Shown here: in pieces, positions 6,615 through 14,051 of the stretch
How the letters are laid out: the number at the start of each line of letters is the position of its first letter
Numbering within the stretch: the first letter of the stretch is position 1
Assembly: GCA_036502105.1 (NCBI GenBank)
Contig: DASXZE010000029.1
Location: 1-15,188 of the forward strand
Direction: 5' to 3'
Source: Angelobacter sp036502105
Lineage (GTDB): Bacteria > Acidobacteriota > Terriglobia > Terriglobales > Acidobacteriaceae
Length of the DNA stretch: 15,188 bases
Program-made: the position numbers and the translations under genes
Notes under the pieces: model-generated
The model's database searches: none
What the model was told of the DNA's origin: nothing
The model's input: only the letters and a program-made list of their open reading frames with translations

Positions 6615-7564
6615 GCCATGGCCCGGTTGCTTTTCTCTTTCCCGGACAGGGATCACAGGCAGCAGGCATGGGCAAAGAGCTGGCCGCGCTCTATCCTGTG
6701 GCGCGACACACTTTTCAGGAAGCCGATGACGCTCTGGGCTTTGCCATCTCCCAGCTTTGCTTTGAAGGCCCGGACGATCAGCTCAAACTCACAGAAAATA
6801 CCCAGCCGGCCATTGTTACCATGAGCACCGCCGTAGCGCGTGTGCTGCAGGAAAAAGGAATTGTCCCGCAATTTGCCGCCGGACACAGCCTGGGTGAGTA
6901 CTCTGCTCACGTGGCTGCGGGAACGCTTTCATTTGCTGAAGCTGTTCGCACAGTGCGTGATCGCGGACGCTACATGCAGCAAGCCGTACCCGCCGGTGAA
7001 GGCGGAATGGCGGCGATCCTGGGCATGCCGCTGGACCAGCTGCAGCAGGTTTGCGCTGACGCAGCGCAGGGCGAAATTGTCTCTCCTGCCAATATCAATT
7101 CGCCGGACCAGATTGCGATCTCCGGCCATCAGAAAGCCGTGGAACGCGCGGCCGAGTTGGCTAAAGAGCGCGGCGCGAAGAAGGCCATTATGCTGGTGGT
7201 CAGCGCGCCCTTTCATTGCGCGCTGATGCAGCCGGCACAAGACCGTCTGGAAAAAGATCTGCAGGCACTTCACTTCAAGAACCCTGAGCTGCCGGTCATC
7301 GCCAATATTGACGCCACGGCCAAGACAACCGGTGAAGAGTCCCGCCAGGCGCTGGTGCGCCAGGTAACGGGCGCAGTGCAATGGGCCAAATGCATGCAGA
7401 CTCTGATTGGCCAGGGCGTGAAGACGTTTGTTGAAGTCGGTCCGGGAAAAGTTCTGACCGGTCTGATGCGCCAGATTGACCGCTCACAGACCTGCATGAA
7501 TGCTGAAGACGAAGCGTCCGTTCAGAAGGTCAGCAATCTGTTTGCTGCGGCGGCCAAAGAGTAG
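6611..7564 (+). CDS. fabD: Malonyl-CoA:ACP transacylase
   Basis: This cytoplasmic enzyme moves malonyl groups from CoA to acyl carrier protein to feed fatty-acid elongation. All key motifs are present in 317 residues: FPGQGSQ (10-16) with oxyanion-hole Q12, nucleophile S93 in GHSLGEYSA, R118 in the DRGRYMQ helix, the NSPDQIAISG stretch (163-172), catalytic H202 in APFHCALM and VEVGPGKVLTGL near the C-terminus. The ATG overlaps the plsX stop codon. The gene is last in the operon. The usual neighbours fabH, fabG and acpP are not present in this window; the next gene is convergent and starts only 45 bases away. Confidence 0.97.
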   Translation: MSHGPVAFLFPGQGSQAAGMGKELAALYPVARHTFQEADDALGFAISQLCFEGPDDQLKLTENTQPAIVTMSTAVARVLQEKGIVPQFAAGHSLGEYSAHVAAGTLSFAEAVRTVRDRGRYMQQAVPAGEGGMAAILGMPLDQLQQVCADAAQGEIVSPANINSPDQIAISGHQKAVERAAELAKERGAKKAIMLVVSAPFHCALMQPAQDRLEKDLQALHFKNPELPVIANIDATAKTTGEESRQALVRQVTGAVQWAKCMQTLIGQGVKTFVEVGPGKVLTGLMRQIDRSQTCMNAEDEASVQKVSNLFAAAAKE

Positions 7565-7609
7565 AGTTTCATCTGCGGTCATTCTCTTCCTAAAATCTAG
7601 CGAACCGGA

Positions 7610-8086
7610 CTACTTCGGTCCATGGCACAACACTTGCACGGGCGAATCGGTAATGGTTCTAGATTTCTTTTCTACCCACATAGACCTCGGCTCGGTGCTG
7701 TTATTGATCGTCACAACGACCACCACGCCGCTGGAGGAAGCAGTATCCTTTTTGGGCGGTTCAAGAGCACAGTCCACATGATGGGCAGTAATAGTTTTAT
7801 ACTCACCAGACGGTCCCCAATCGAGCTTGAACTGGTTGACCGTGTACGTATATCTGTCTGGATGCTGCTTCCAGTCGGAGTCGCCCTGATAGATGCCGTA
7901 GGCCGCGTCAAAATCTTTTTGTTCGATCGCCTGGAAGAAATTGTTAATGACCTTCGTCTCTGAGTCGTAGCGCGTGAGGAATAAATAGACCGAGACCACG
8001 AGCACAACCACCACCGCAGTGGCAATGATTCTCCTGCGCTTCTGCGCGGGTCGCGGATCATATTCTTTTGCATCAAGAAGTGCCAT
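7610..8086 (-). CDS. Membrane-anchored protein of unknown function, second of two tandem paralogs
   Basis: A 158-residue protein with the N-terminal motif MALLDAKEYDPRPAQK (1-16), a basic stretch RRR, one membrane helix at about 20-37 and a soluble domain outside or in the periplasm. The domain contains FFQAIEQKDFDAAYGIYQ (50-67), DWKQHPDRY (71-79), LDWGP (88-92), DCALEPPKKD (105-114) and MWVEKKS (136-142). It is clearly homologous to the upstream neighbour along its whole length. The 'FF.AIE..DFD.AY' helix followed by beta strands is reminiscent of NTF2-like or DUF4878-type domains, but this is only a resemblance. A ribosome-binding site AAGGA (8097-8093) precedes the ATG by 6 bases. It is the last gene of the exporter operon or may have its own promoter in the 96-base gap. 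Confidence 0.85.
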   Translation of the reverse strand: MALLDAKEYDPRPAQKRRRIIATAVVVVLVVSVYLFLTRYDSETKVINNFFQAIEQKDFDAAYGIYQGDSDWKQHPDRYTYTVNQFKLDWGPSGEYKTITAHHVDCALEPPKKDTASSSGVVVVVTINNSTEPRSMWVEKKSRTITDSPVQVLCHGPK

Positions 8087-8141
8087 TGAACGTCCTTCGT
8101 GTGTGTCGACAGCGGATTGAGAGTACGAAAGTCAATATCTT

Positions 8142-8155
8142 ATAGATTGATCTAT
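8142..8155. repeat. 14-bp palindrome between the two paralogous genes
   Basis: ATAGAT-TG-ATCTAT is a perfect 6-2-6 inverted repeat in the 96-base gap. It could be a regulator site or chance; the hairpin would be weak. Confidence 0.5.
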
Positions 8156-8182
8156 GGCAAATTGCGCTTTATACCCTTCTTG

Positions 8183-8707
8183 TTACGAACGGTTGCAGGC
8201 GGCTCTCACTAATGGTGCGTTGCGTGTCAATTCTTCAAAGGTCAGCGGTGATGTGCTCAAGCCACCCGATTTTTTCTCCACCCACACCAATGTTGGATCG
8301 GGCCGGCGGTTCACGAATACCACCAGGACCACTCCGCTAGGCGATTGAAAGTCTTTTTGTGGTGGTTCTATGGCGCAATCGATTTTATGGTTGCTAATGA
8401 CGCCAAATTCACTCGCTGGCCCCCAGTCCCGGGTGAATTGAGGCAGTGAATAATTGCTGTACTTGTCGAGATGCTGTTTCCAGTCGGGATCGGCATTATA
8501 TAGACCATATGCCTTGTCAAAATCGTGGCGTTCAATCGCGGAAAAAAAATTCTCGCCAATGCTCCACTGGCGTCCGTAGCGGAATCTTCCGGTAGGCCAA
8601 AACCAGAGGATCAGCAACAAGGCGATTAAAGCGACAGCCCCAGTTACCATCGCAAGATGCTTCTGGGCCGGCCTCGGATCGTATTCTTTTGCGTCCATCA
8701 ATGCCAT
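8183..8707 (-). CDS. Membrane-anchored protein of unknown function, first of two tandem paralogs
   Basis: A 174-residue protein with the same plan as its downstream neighbour: MALMDAKEYDPRPAQK (1-16), membrane helix at about 18-37 (LAMVTGAVALIALLLILWFW), then a soluble domain with FFSAIERHDFDKAYGLYN (54-71), DWKQHLDKY (75-83), RDWGP (93-97), DCAIEPPQKD (110-119) and VWVEKKS (141-147). About 20 extra residues at the C-terminus are not shared. The ribosome-binding site AAGGA (8720-8716) overlaps the TAA of the permease gene, so it is probably translated from the same message as the ABC exporter. I do not know the function. The tail cysteine C171 is near the end and no lipobox is seen. Confidence 0.87.
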   Translation of the reverse strand: MALMDAKEYDPRPAQKHLAMVTGAVALIALLLILWFWPTGRFRYGRQWSIGENFFSAIERHDFDKAYGLYNADPDWKQHLDKYSNYSLPQFTRDWGPASEFGVISNHKIDCAIEPPQKDFQSPSGVVLVVFVNRRPDPTLVWVEKKSGGLSTSPLTFEELTRNAPLVRAACNRS

Positions 8708-8718
8708 GCGAAAAGTCC

Positions 8719-9849
8719 TTAGAGAGTGCGTTTGAACAAAAGGGTTGAGAGCGCGAACGCCCCAATTGCGAACCCACCAAGATACAGCAGGTCAGGCCAG
8801 ATTGCAGCTATGCCCACGCCTTTAAGCAGCACGGCCTTGAATCCCTGCACGGAATAAGTGAACGGATCAATCCATGCGATCCACTGCAGCCACTTGGGAA
8901 AAGCCTGTACGGGATAAATAGCGCCGCTGGGAAAATACAGCAGCGTATTCAGGATACCGAAAACCGCGCGCGGAATCAGCGGATCATTCACGCGGACCAT
9001 CATGACAAACATCATGGAAATAAAAGCAAATGAGGTGCAGACGATCAAAAGGAAGAGCCACAAAAGATTTGCCAGCTGAAACGTTGAGCCCACGCCGGCG
9101 ATCAGCGATCCCAGCACGGTAAGAACAATTCCGGCCCCCATGGCCTTGAATGCTCCAGCAACATTCAACCCCGCTACCAGTTCCAGCTTTGTAATGGGCG
9201 TTACCAGATAGCCTTCGTGCACGCCGCGGGCTTTATCGTCTATGTAAACGATTCCACCGCCGATCATTACGCTTACAAACATGGCCAGAGTAATCGACCC
9301 GGGCAGCAGGTACTTCATATATTCGATGTAAGGATAAAGCTCGACCACCTGCAACGAGATTTGCTGGATGACGCGCGGCTGTACATCGGGCTGGTTGAGC
9401 GCGTCCACTAGTTGCGCCATCTCGTCCTCAAAAGTTGAGGTCATGAAATTGTCAGTATTATCCAGCACTAAACCGATATGCGGCCTGGCATGCGCATAAA
9501 CATCGCGGGAATATTGCGGCGGAATCACCAGCCCGGCATTCAGATCGCCACGGCGCACGGCGGCCACCATGGTTTGTTCGTCACTGTAGGTGATTGGCAC
9601 AAAGGTGCGGGCATTGCTCTGCACCGCGCGCAGAGCTTCAATCACGCGGACGGCCTGCGGGCCGGTATCGTGCGAGACAATGCCTATTTTTGCGTCACGG
9701 ATTTTTCCGCCAAAAGCGTTGCCCAGAACGATAAGTTGGACCAGCGGAAAGACCATGGCGGCAACCATGAGCGCAGGCGAGCGAAAGAATTTGCGCAGGT
9801 CGCGCTCCACGATGGCCATCATGCGTCCGCTCTGGAAGAAGCTGGCCAT
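8719..9849 (-). CDS. ABC-2 type transporter permease
   Basis: The membrane subunit of an ABC exporter, 376 residues. It has one membrane helix near the N-terminus (about 26-45, after the amphipathic VERDLRKFFRSP), a soluble domain outside the cytoplasm at about 48-175, then five further hydrophobic segments at about 182-204, 225-252, 261-284, 296-316 and 350-371. The motif RGVHEGYLVTPI (209-220), between the second and third helices, is the coupling region typical of the YhhJ/YbhR/YbhS branch of ABC-2 permeases. The ATG overlaps the ATPase stop codon (TAATG), so the two are made together. Only one permease gene is present, so a homodimer is likely; YbhS/YbhR-type systems have two. Confidence 0.93.
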   Translation of the reverse strand: MASFFQSGRMMAIVERDLRKFFRSPALMVAAMVFPLVQLIVLGNAFGGKIRDAKIGIVSHDTGPQAVRVIEALRAVQSNARTFVPITYSDEQTMVAAVRRGDLNAGLVIPPQYSRDVYAHARPHIGLVLDNTDNFMTSTFEDEMAQLVDALNQPDVQPRVIQQISLQVVELYPYIEYMKYLLPGSITLAMFVSVMIGGGIVYIDDKARGVHEGYLVTPITKLELVAGLNVAGAFKAMGAGIVLTVLGSLIAGVGSTFQLANLLWLFLLIVCTSFAFISMMFVMMVRVNDPLIPRAVFGILNTLLYFPSGAIYPVQAFPKWLQWIAWIDPFTYSVQGFKAVLLKGVGIAAIWPDLLYLGGFAIGAFALSTLLFKRTL

Positions 9850-10844
9850 TACCTGTTCCCCATGATGGGCATTTGATAGAGTGGCGAATCGATTATCTGG
9901 TCGCGCAGCTGTCTGCCGGTGTAGTGGACGAAGACATCATCAAGCGTGGTGCTTTGCACGGTCAAGGCTTTCACCACTACTTTGGAATGCACGGCGGTTT
10001 CCACCAGTTCAGTTGTGGTGCGCGAGCCGTCGTCGGTGAGAATTCGATACATATTTGCGCCTTCTGACTGCACGGATTGCACAGCAACCAGTTTCTCCAG
10101 AGTCTGCTGCCAGTCTGCGGGCGCATTGAGAAACTGCGCTTCAATCACGCTGGAGCCGGGAATGCTGCTCTTGAGCGCGCGCGGCGTGTCCAGCGCTACG
10201 AGCTTGCCGTGATCGACAATGGCTATGCGGTCGCAGAGGCGGTCGGCTTCGTCCATGTAATGCGTTGTGATCAGCACCGTGAGATTGCGCTTCTGCTTAA
10301 TGCTGGTGATCATCTCCCAGACGGCCACGCGGGAGACAGGATCAAGACCGGTCGTGGGCTCGTCGAGGAAAAAGATTCTGGGGCGATGCACCAGGCCGCG
10401 CGCAATCTCCAGCCGCCTGCGCATGCCTCCAGAAAGATTTCTGGCCGGCGCGTTGCGCCATTGATTCAGGTCAACCAGCTCCAGCAATTCATCAATCGAC
10501 TTTTCGCGGTCTGCGGCAGGAATGCCATAGAGCTTGGAGTAGATGCTTAGATTTTCCCAGACCGTGAGATCGCCATCACTGGTCATGGCCTGCGGAATCA
10601 CGCCCATGGATCGCCGCGCGCGGTTAGGATCTTTGCGGACATCGGCTCCTTCAATAATTGCAGTGCCCTCGGTGATATCGAGCAGAGTGGTCATCATGCG
10701 GATCAGCGTGGATTTGCCTGCGCCGTTCGGGCCCAGGAGGCCAAAGATTTCACCTTCTGCCACTTCAAATGAGACACCATTCACGGCAGTGAAGTTCCCA
10801 AAGCGCTTGATGATGTCGATAACTTGAATCGCCGGTGGCGCCAT
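9849..10844 (-). CDS. ABC transporter ATP-binding protein, DrrA/YbhF type
   Basis: The ATPase subunit that powers the exporter, 331 residues with one nucleotide-binding domain and a roughly 100-residue C-terminal extension. Walker A is GPNGAGKST (38-46), the Q-loop glutamine is Q85, the signature is LSGGM (137-141), Walker B is IFFLDEP (157-163) with E162, the D-loop is GLD (166-168) and the switch histidine is H195. The C-terminal part, with TTLDDVFVHYTGRQLRD, is the DrrA-type tail ('s.sLEDvFl.ltG'). Such pairs export drugs, lipids or other hydrophobic compounds. The ATG overlaps the HlyD stop (TGATG). Confidence 0.95.
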   Translation of the reverse strand: MAPPAIQVIDIIKRFGNFTAVNGVSFEVAEGEIFGLLGPNGAGKSTLIRMMTTLLDITEGTAIIEGADVRKDPNRARRSMGVIPQAMTSDGDLTVWENLSIYSKLYGIPAADREKSIDELLELVDLNQWRNAPARNLSGGMRRRLEIARGLVHRPRIFFLDEPTTGLDPVSRVAVWEMITSIKQKRNLTVLITTHYMDEADRLCDRIAIVDHGKLVALDTPRALKSSIPGSSVIEAQFLNAPADWQQTLEKLVAVQSVQSEGANMYRILTDDGSRTTTELVETAVHSKVVVKALTVQSTTLDDVFVHYTGRQLRDQIIDSPLYQMPIMGNR

Positions 10845-11926
10845 CAGCGGCCTTCTGTCTTTGGGTTAGTCTCAAGCTTGGATTTAGGCACAAGAATTTC
10901 CGCGGTCATTCCCGGCACCATGGTTTTCGCGGTGTTTGCAACAGCAAGTTTAAGCGTGATGGCTTTGATGTCCCGCTTGCGGCGGTTTACGTCGCGCTGC
11001 GTGGCGAAGTCAGCTTCCGGCGCTTTGAAAATAATTTTGCCCGGAACAATTTCGCCCGAAGGCAGCCGCGCATTGAGTTGGTCGCCCAGGGCAATGTGGT
11101 CTGCTTCCGTTTCAGGAATTGCGGCGAGCACCCAGGTGTCGCCCAGATCGGTGATGATCGCGATAGGCTGGCCCAGGCTTACCACTTCACCTTCACGCGC
11201 TGCGCGCACGGTAACAATTCCATTTATGGGCGACAGGACTTTCGTGTATCCCAGACGCGTTTCTGCGGCTTCCAACTGCGCCTTGGCATTGAGCTGCTGT
11301 GCCTGCGTTGAGGCGACAGTGCTCTGCGCTGCCTGTGTCAGGCGCGTGTGCGCCTGCGCGGTGATTAGATCGGCCTGCGCTGCGTGCGATTGATCTTCTG
11401 CTGCCTTTACCAGTGCCTGCTGGGCTTTGAGCTGCGCGGCGGATTGGTCGGCGAGCTGTTGTGACGCTACGCCCTGAGCGGCCAGAGCCAGGTTGCGTCG
11501 CGTGTCACCTTCAATGCGTTGCAGGTCAGCTTGCGCTTGCAGAAGTGTTGCCTGCGCGGCGCTGAAGCGGGCCTGGGCGTTTACCACGCCACTGGATGTT
11601 TCTCCGGCAGTCTGCTCTTCTGTGGCGCGTGTTTGCGAAACCTGATAGCGCAGGCTGCTTAACAACGCTTCCGCGGCCTGGCGGTCAGCGGTGAGCTCTT
11701 GTGAATCGAGCACGGCGATAGTGTCCCCTGCTTTGACTTCCGTGCCTTCGTCCACGGCCAGGCGCTCAATGCGTCCGCTGATTTTGGGGCTTACGACAAC
11801 CTGGTTGGCATCCACGGTGCCGACAAGAACCAGGTCAGAAGAATGGTCAGTAGAGAAAAAATAATAGGCTGCCGCGATGAGCAGCAGCAGGCCAAGAAAC
11901 ATAAAAAACCGGTTGCGTGGGTTCAC
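10844..11926 (-). CDS. HlyD-family membrane fusion protein (periplasmic adaptor)
   Basis: This adaptor links an inner-membrane exporter to the outer membrane. It has 360 residues with an N-terminal membrane anchor (about 6-24), a first biotinyl-lipoyl-like half (VVVSPKISGRIERLAVDEGTEV, about 43-64, split here only by description), a long Ala/Gln-rich coiled coil (about 75-215) and the second lipoyl half (SPINGIVTVRAAREGEVV), then a beta-barrel region and GMTAEILVP near the end. I choose the GTG at 11926, which overlaps the tetR stop as GTGA and has GAAGG 10 bases upstream; a TTG at 11971 in the same frame would add 15 residues encoded inside tetR. Its presence implies an outer membrane and an outer-membrane channel encoded elsewhere. 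Confidence 0.93.
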   Translation of the reverse strand: MNPRNRFFMFLGLLLLIAAAYYFFSTDHSSDLVLVGTVDANQVVVSPKISGRIERLAVDEGTEVKAGDTIAVLDSQELTADRQAAEALLSSLRYQVSQTRATEEQTAGETSSGVVNAQARFSAAQATLLQAQADLQRIEGDTRRNLALAAQGVASQQLADQSAAQLKAQQALVKAAEDQSHAAQADLITAQAHTRLTQAAQSTVASTQAQQLNAKAQLEAAETRLGYTKVLSPINGIVTVRAAREGEVVSLGQPIAIITDLGDTWVLAAIPETEADHIALGDQLNARLPSGEIVPGKIIFKAPEADFATQRDVNRRKRDIKAITLKLAVANTAKTMVPGMTAEILVPKSKLETNPKTEGR

Positions 11927-12606
11927 TGTTTGCAAGCCTTCTGTGCTGCGGGAGTAAAAATCGCCGCGCAAATAAAATCGACGACAGCGGTGCGGCGCTG
12001 GGCAATCCGCTCCGGAGAGCCGGGATCGCCGGCATGCATAAACTGCTGCGCGGGCATGCTGATGAAATAAAAAACAATGATTCCGATAATCGACGTAACG
12101 GTCTGCATGGGATCAACCTGACGGAAATCGCCGGCGGCAATCCCTTCATCAATCAGTTTTTCCAGACGGCTATAAAGCGGCTTGCCGTGCAGCTCCATGA
12201 TCTTGCTGGCTGCGGGGGAGAGTGAACGCCCGGCGCTGCGCATGAATTCGCGCTGCACCAGCCGCGGATACACCGGCGCGCTGGCAATGTAATCAAAGTG
12301 CGTTTGCGCATAAAGCAGCAATCGCTCACGCGGCGGCAGCTCTTCACGGTTCAACACGGACATCACGCGCTGATGCAGTCCGGAAAAAACCTGCTCCAGG
12401 GCCGCAGCGTAGAGGCCGTCTTTGTCTTTGAAGTAGTAGTAGAGTAGCGCCTTGTTCACGCCGGCCCGGCGGGCAATTTCTTCCGTCCGCGCTCCGGTTA
12501 CGCCTTCATGGGAAAACTCTTCCAAGGCGGCTTTGAGGATGGCAGCACGGGTCTTTTCCGGCTCGCCGCGCGAGCCAGATTTGCCGGATTTGGTGGCAAC
12601 TGACAT
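11923..12606 (-). CDS. TetR/AcrR-family transcriptional regulator (CecR/YbiH-like)
   Basis: A 227-residue repressor-type regulator. The N-terminal DNA-binding domain runs from about 18 to 65, with the helix-turn-helix in RTEEIARRAGVNKALLYYYF (40-59) and KDKDGLYAAAL after it. The rest is a helical ligand-binding domain of the kind seen in CecR (YbiH), which controls a HlyD/ABC exporter operon in enterobacteria. Here the same arrangement appears: the regulator is first and its stop overlaps the HlyD start by 4 bases. It probably represses its own operon through the palindrome directly before its start codon. The inducer is unknown. No strong ribosome-binding site is visible. Confidence 0.93.
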   Translation of the reverse strand: MSVATKSGKSGSRGEPEKTRAAILKAALEEFSHEGVTGARTEEIARRAGVNKALLYYYFKDKDGLYAAALEQVFSGLHQRVMSVLNREELPPRERLLLYAQTHFDYIASAPVYPRLVQREFMRSAGRSLSPAASKIMELHGKPLYSRLEKLIDEGIAAGDFRQVDPMQTVTSIIGIIVFYFISMPAQQFMHAGDPGSPERIAQRRTAVVDFICAAIFTPAAQKACKQ

Positions 12607-12609
12607 TTA

Positions 12610-12627
12610 ATTAACCGTTTAGTTAAT
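12610..12627. promoter_or_regulatory. Palindromic candidate operator of the TetR-family regulator
   Basis: ATTAAC-CGTTTA-GTTAAT is an 18-bp element with perfect 6-bp arms. It ends 4 bases before the tetR ATG and overlaps the -10 box of the predicted tetR promoter by two bases, so a bound repressor would block transcription start. Autoregulation is inferred from position and from the habits of the family. Confidence 0.6.
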
Positions 12628-12653
12628 CATATCACTTCCGGTATTGATAGCAA
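12626..12653 (-). promoter_or_regulatory. Candidate promoter of the tetR-exporter operon
   Basis: On the minus strand, TTGCTA (12653-12648) and TATGAT (12631-12626) are separated by 16 bases. Transcription would begin near 12619, leaving a leader of about a dozen bases. Confidence 0.5.
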
Positions 12654-12742
12654 ATTTCTTGTGCCAAATCAGCCTTGGCTTGTATGAGTTGAAAAAGTTG
12701 CACTCCACGCAATCGTCAACAAAAGTGGCGAGTGAACGATTT

Positions 12743-12751
12743 TGGTAAAAT
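12743..12751 (+). promoter_or_regulatory. Candidate extended -10 promoter of tdh
   Basis: TGGTAAAAT fits the extended -10 pattern TGnTATAAT closely. No convincing -35 box stands upstream. The tdh ATG lies 43 bases downstream with AGGA (12785-12788) before it. Confidence 0.4.
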
Positions 12752-12793
12752 AGAGGGTTTGCCTCTCCTCATCTCTTTGATATTAGGATTTGA

Positions 12794-13852
12794 ATGCCTG
12801 AAACCATGTTAGCCGTTGTAAAGCCAGAGGCCGCGCCGGGAGCGGACGTCCGGCAGATGCCTGTTCCGCAGATTGGCCCGGACGATGTTCTGGTGAAAGT
12901 GAAAGTAGCGTCTGTGTGCGGCACTGACCTGCACATATATAACTGGGACCAGTGGGCGCAGAACCGCATTAAGCCGCCGCTGATTCCCGGGCATGAGTTT
13001 TGCGGACACGTGGTGGCCACTGGCAAGAACGTAACGGCGGTGAAGGAAGGCGATTTTGTATCCGCGGAGATGCATGTGGCCTGCGGCAAATGCTACCAGT
13101 GCCGCACCGGCGAAGCCCACATTTGCCAGCACGTAACAATTATCGGCGTGGACGCAAACGGCGCGTTTGCCGAGTTTGTGAAAATTCCGGAATCAAATAT
13201 CTGGAAGATTGATCCGGCGATTCCTGCGGATTATGCCAGCGTGCTGGATCCGTTGGGCAACGCCGTGCACACGGTGCTGGCCGGTGAGATTGCCGCCAAG
13301 ACGGTGGCGGTGATCGGCTGCGGGCCGATTGGTCTTTTCTGCATTGCCGTGGCACGCGCCTGCGGAGCGAGCGAGGTGTTTGCGCTGGAGATCAATGACC
13401 ATCGGCGCAAGCTGGCAGAGAAGATGAAGGCCGATCACGTTCTGAATCCGGCCAAAGACAATGTTTACGAGCAGGTAATGGCTGACACTGGCGGCACTGG
13501 CGTGGATGTGATCCTGGAAATGTCCGGCCATCCGGATGCGATCCGGCTGGGATTTAAGATTCTGCGGCTGGGCGGACGGGCTTCATTGCTCGGCATTCCG
13601 TCGAAGCCGATGGAATTGAATCTGGCCAACGATATTATTTTTAAAGGCGCGCATGTGCAGGGCATCAACGGCCGCCTGATGTACAAGACCTGGTACCAAA
13701 TGAACGCGTTATTGAAAGCCGGCAAGCTTGATCTTGATCCGGTGATTACAGATCGCATGCCCATGGCCGACTTCAGCAAAGGCATGGACCGGTTGAGAAC
13801 AGGCGAGTCGAGCAAGATTTTGTTGTATCCGAATGGAGTGCAGAAAAGCTAG
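12794..13852 (+). CDS. tdh: L-threonine 3-dehydrogenase
   Basis: This NAD-dependent zinc enzyme oxidises threonine to 2-amino-3-ketobutyrate. It belongs to the medium-chain dehydrogenase family and has 352 residues, close to the usual 340-350. Catalytic zinc residues are C42 (VCGTDLHIYNWD, 41-52), H67 and E68 (GHEFCGHV). The structural zinc set is C97, C100, C103 and C111. The Rossmann loop is GCGPIG (175-180), with E199 at the end of the second strand as expected for NAD. The segment GINGRLMYKTWYQM is typical of Tdh rather than of sorbitol or alcohol dehydrogenases. The next gene, kbl, uses its product, which confirms the call. The two are 199 bases apart. Confidence 0.95.
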   Translation: MPETMLAVVKPEAAPGADVRQMPVPQIGPDDVLVKVKVASVCGTDLHIYNWDQWAQNRIKPPLIPGHEFCGHVVATGKNVTAVKEGDFVSAEMHVACGKCYQCRTGEAHICQHVTIIGVDANGAFAEFVKIPESNIWKIDPAIPADYASVLDPLGNAVHTVLAGEIAAKTVAVIGCGPIGLFCIAVARACGASEVFALEINDHRRKLAEKMKADHVLNPAKDNVYEQVMADTGGTGVDVILEMSGHPDAIRLGFKILRLGGRASLLGIPSKPMELNLANDIIFKGAHVQGINGRLMYKTWYQMNALLKAGKLDLDPVITDRMPMADFSKGMDRLRTGESSKILLYPNGVQKS

Positions 13853-13858
13853 TTGTTC

Positions 13859-14026
13859 GCCGCAGATTTGCGCAGATGAACGCTGATCAAAAAGCTTGGG
13901 CCGCGAATTGCGCGAATGAACACGAATTTTAATTAACCTTATGTCTTAAAGATGGATTTGATTCGCGTGTTTCGCGTTGATTCGCGGCTAAATACTTTAT
14001 CTGCGCTGATCCGCGTAAACAGCGGC
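13859..14026. repeat. Nested inverted-repeat element between tdh and kbl
   Basis: Two pairs of imperfect inverted arms are nested. The outer pair is 13859-13889 (CGCCGCAGATTTGCGCAGAT...) and 13999-14026, whose reverse complement begins GCCGCTGTTTACGCGGATCA. The inner pair is 13900-13928 and 13961-13988; both read GCCGCGAAT...CGAAT from the outside in. The centre (13929-13960) is AT-rich. Within the arms short motifs such as GCGCAGAT and GCGCGAAT recur. The transcript could fold into a long stem. It looks like a dispersed repeat of the REP/MITE kind, though no transposase or target duplication was seen. Confidence 0.7.
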
Positions 14027-14051
14027 AAAAAGATTTTTCAAGGAGTTAGAC

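Noticed and set aside
7565..7609. Bidirectional terminator between the convergent fabD and paralog genes
   Set aside because: Only short, mismatched stems without a T-run can be drawn in these 45 bases, so I do not call one.
10077..11393. Plus-strand open frames of 94-189 codons opposite the ATPase and HlyD genes
   Set aside because: They are shadows of clearly conserved minus-strand genes; composition is Cys/Arg/Ser-rich and low quality.
11927..11971. A longer HlyD start at TTG 11971
   Set aside because: The extension lies inside tetR, is not hydrophobic or conserved-looking, and the GTG at 11926 has both a stop-start overlap and a ribosome-binding site.
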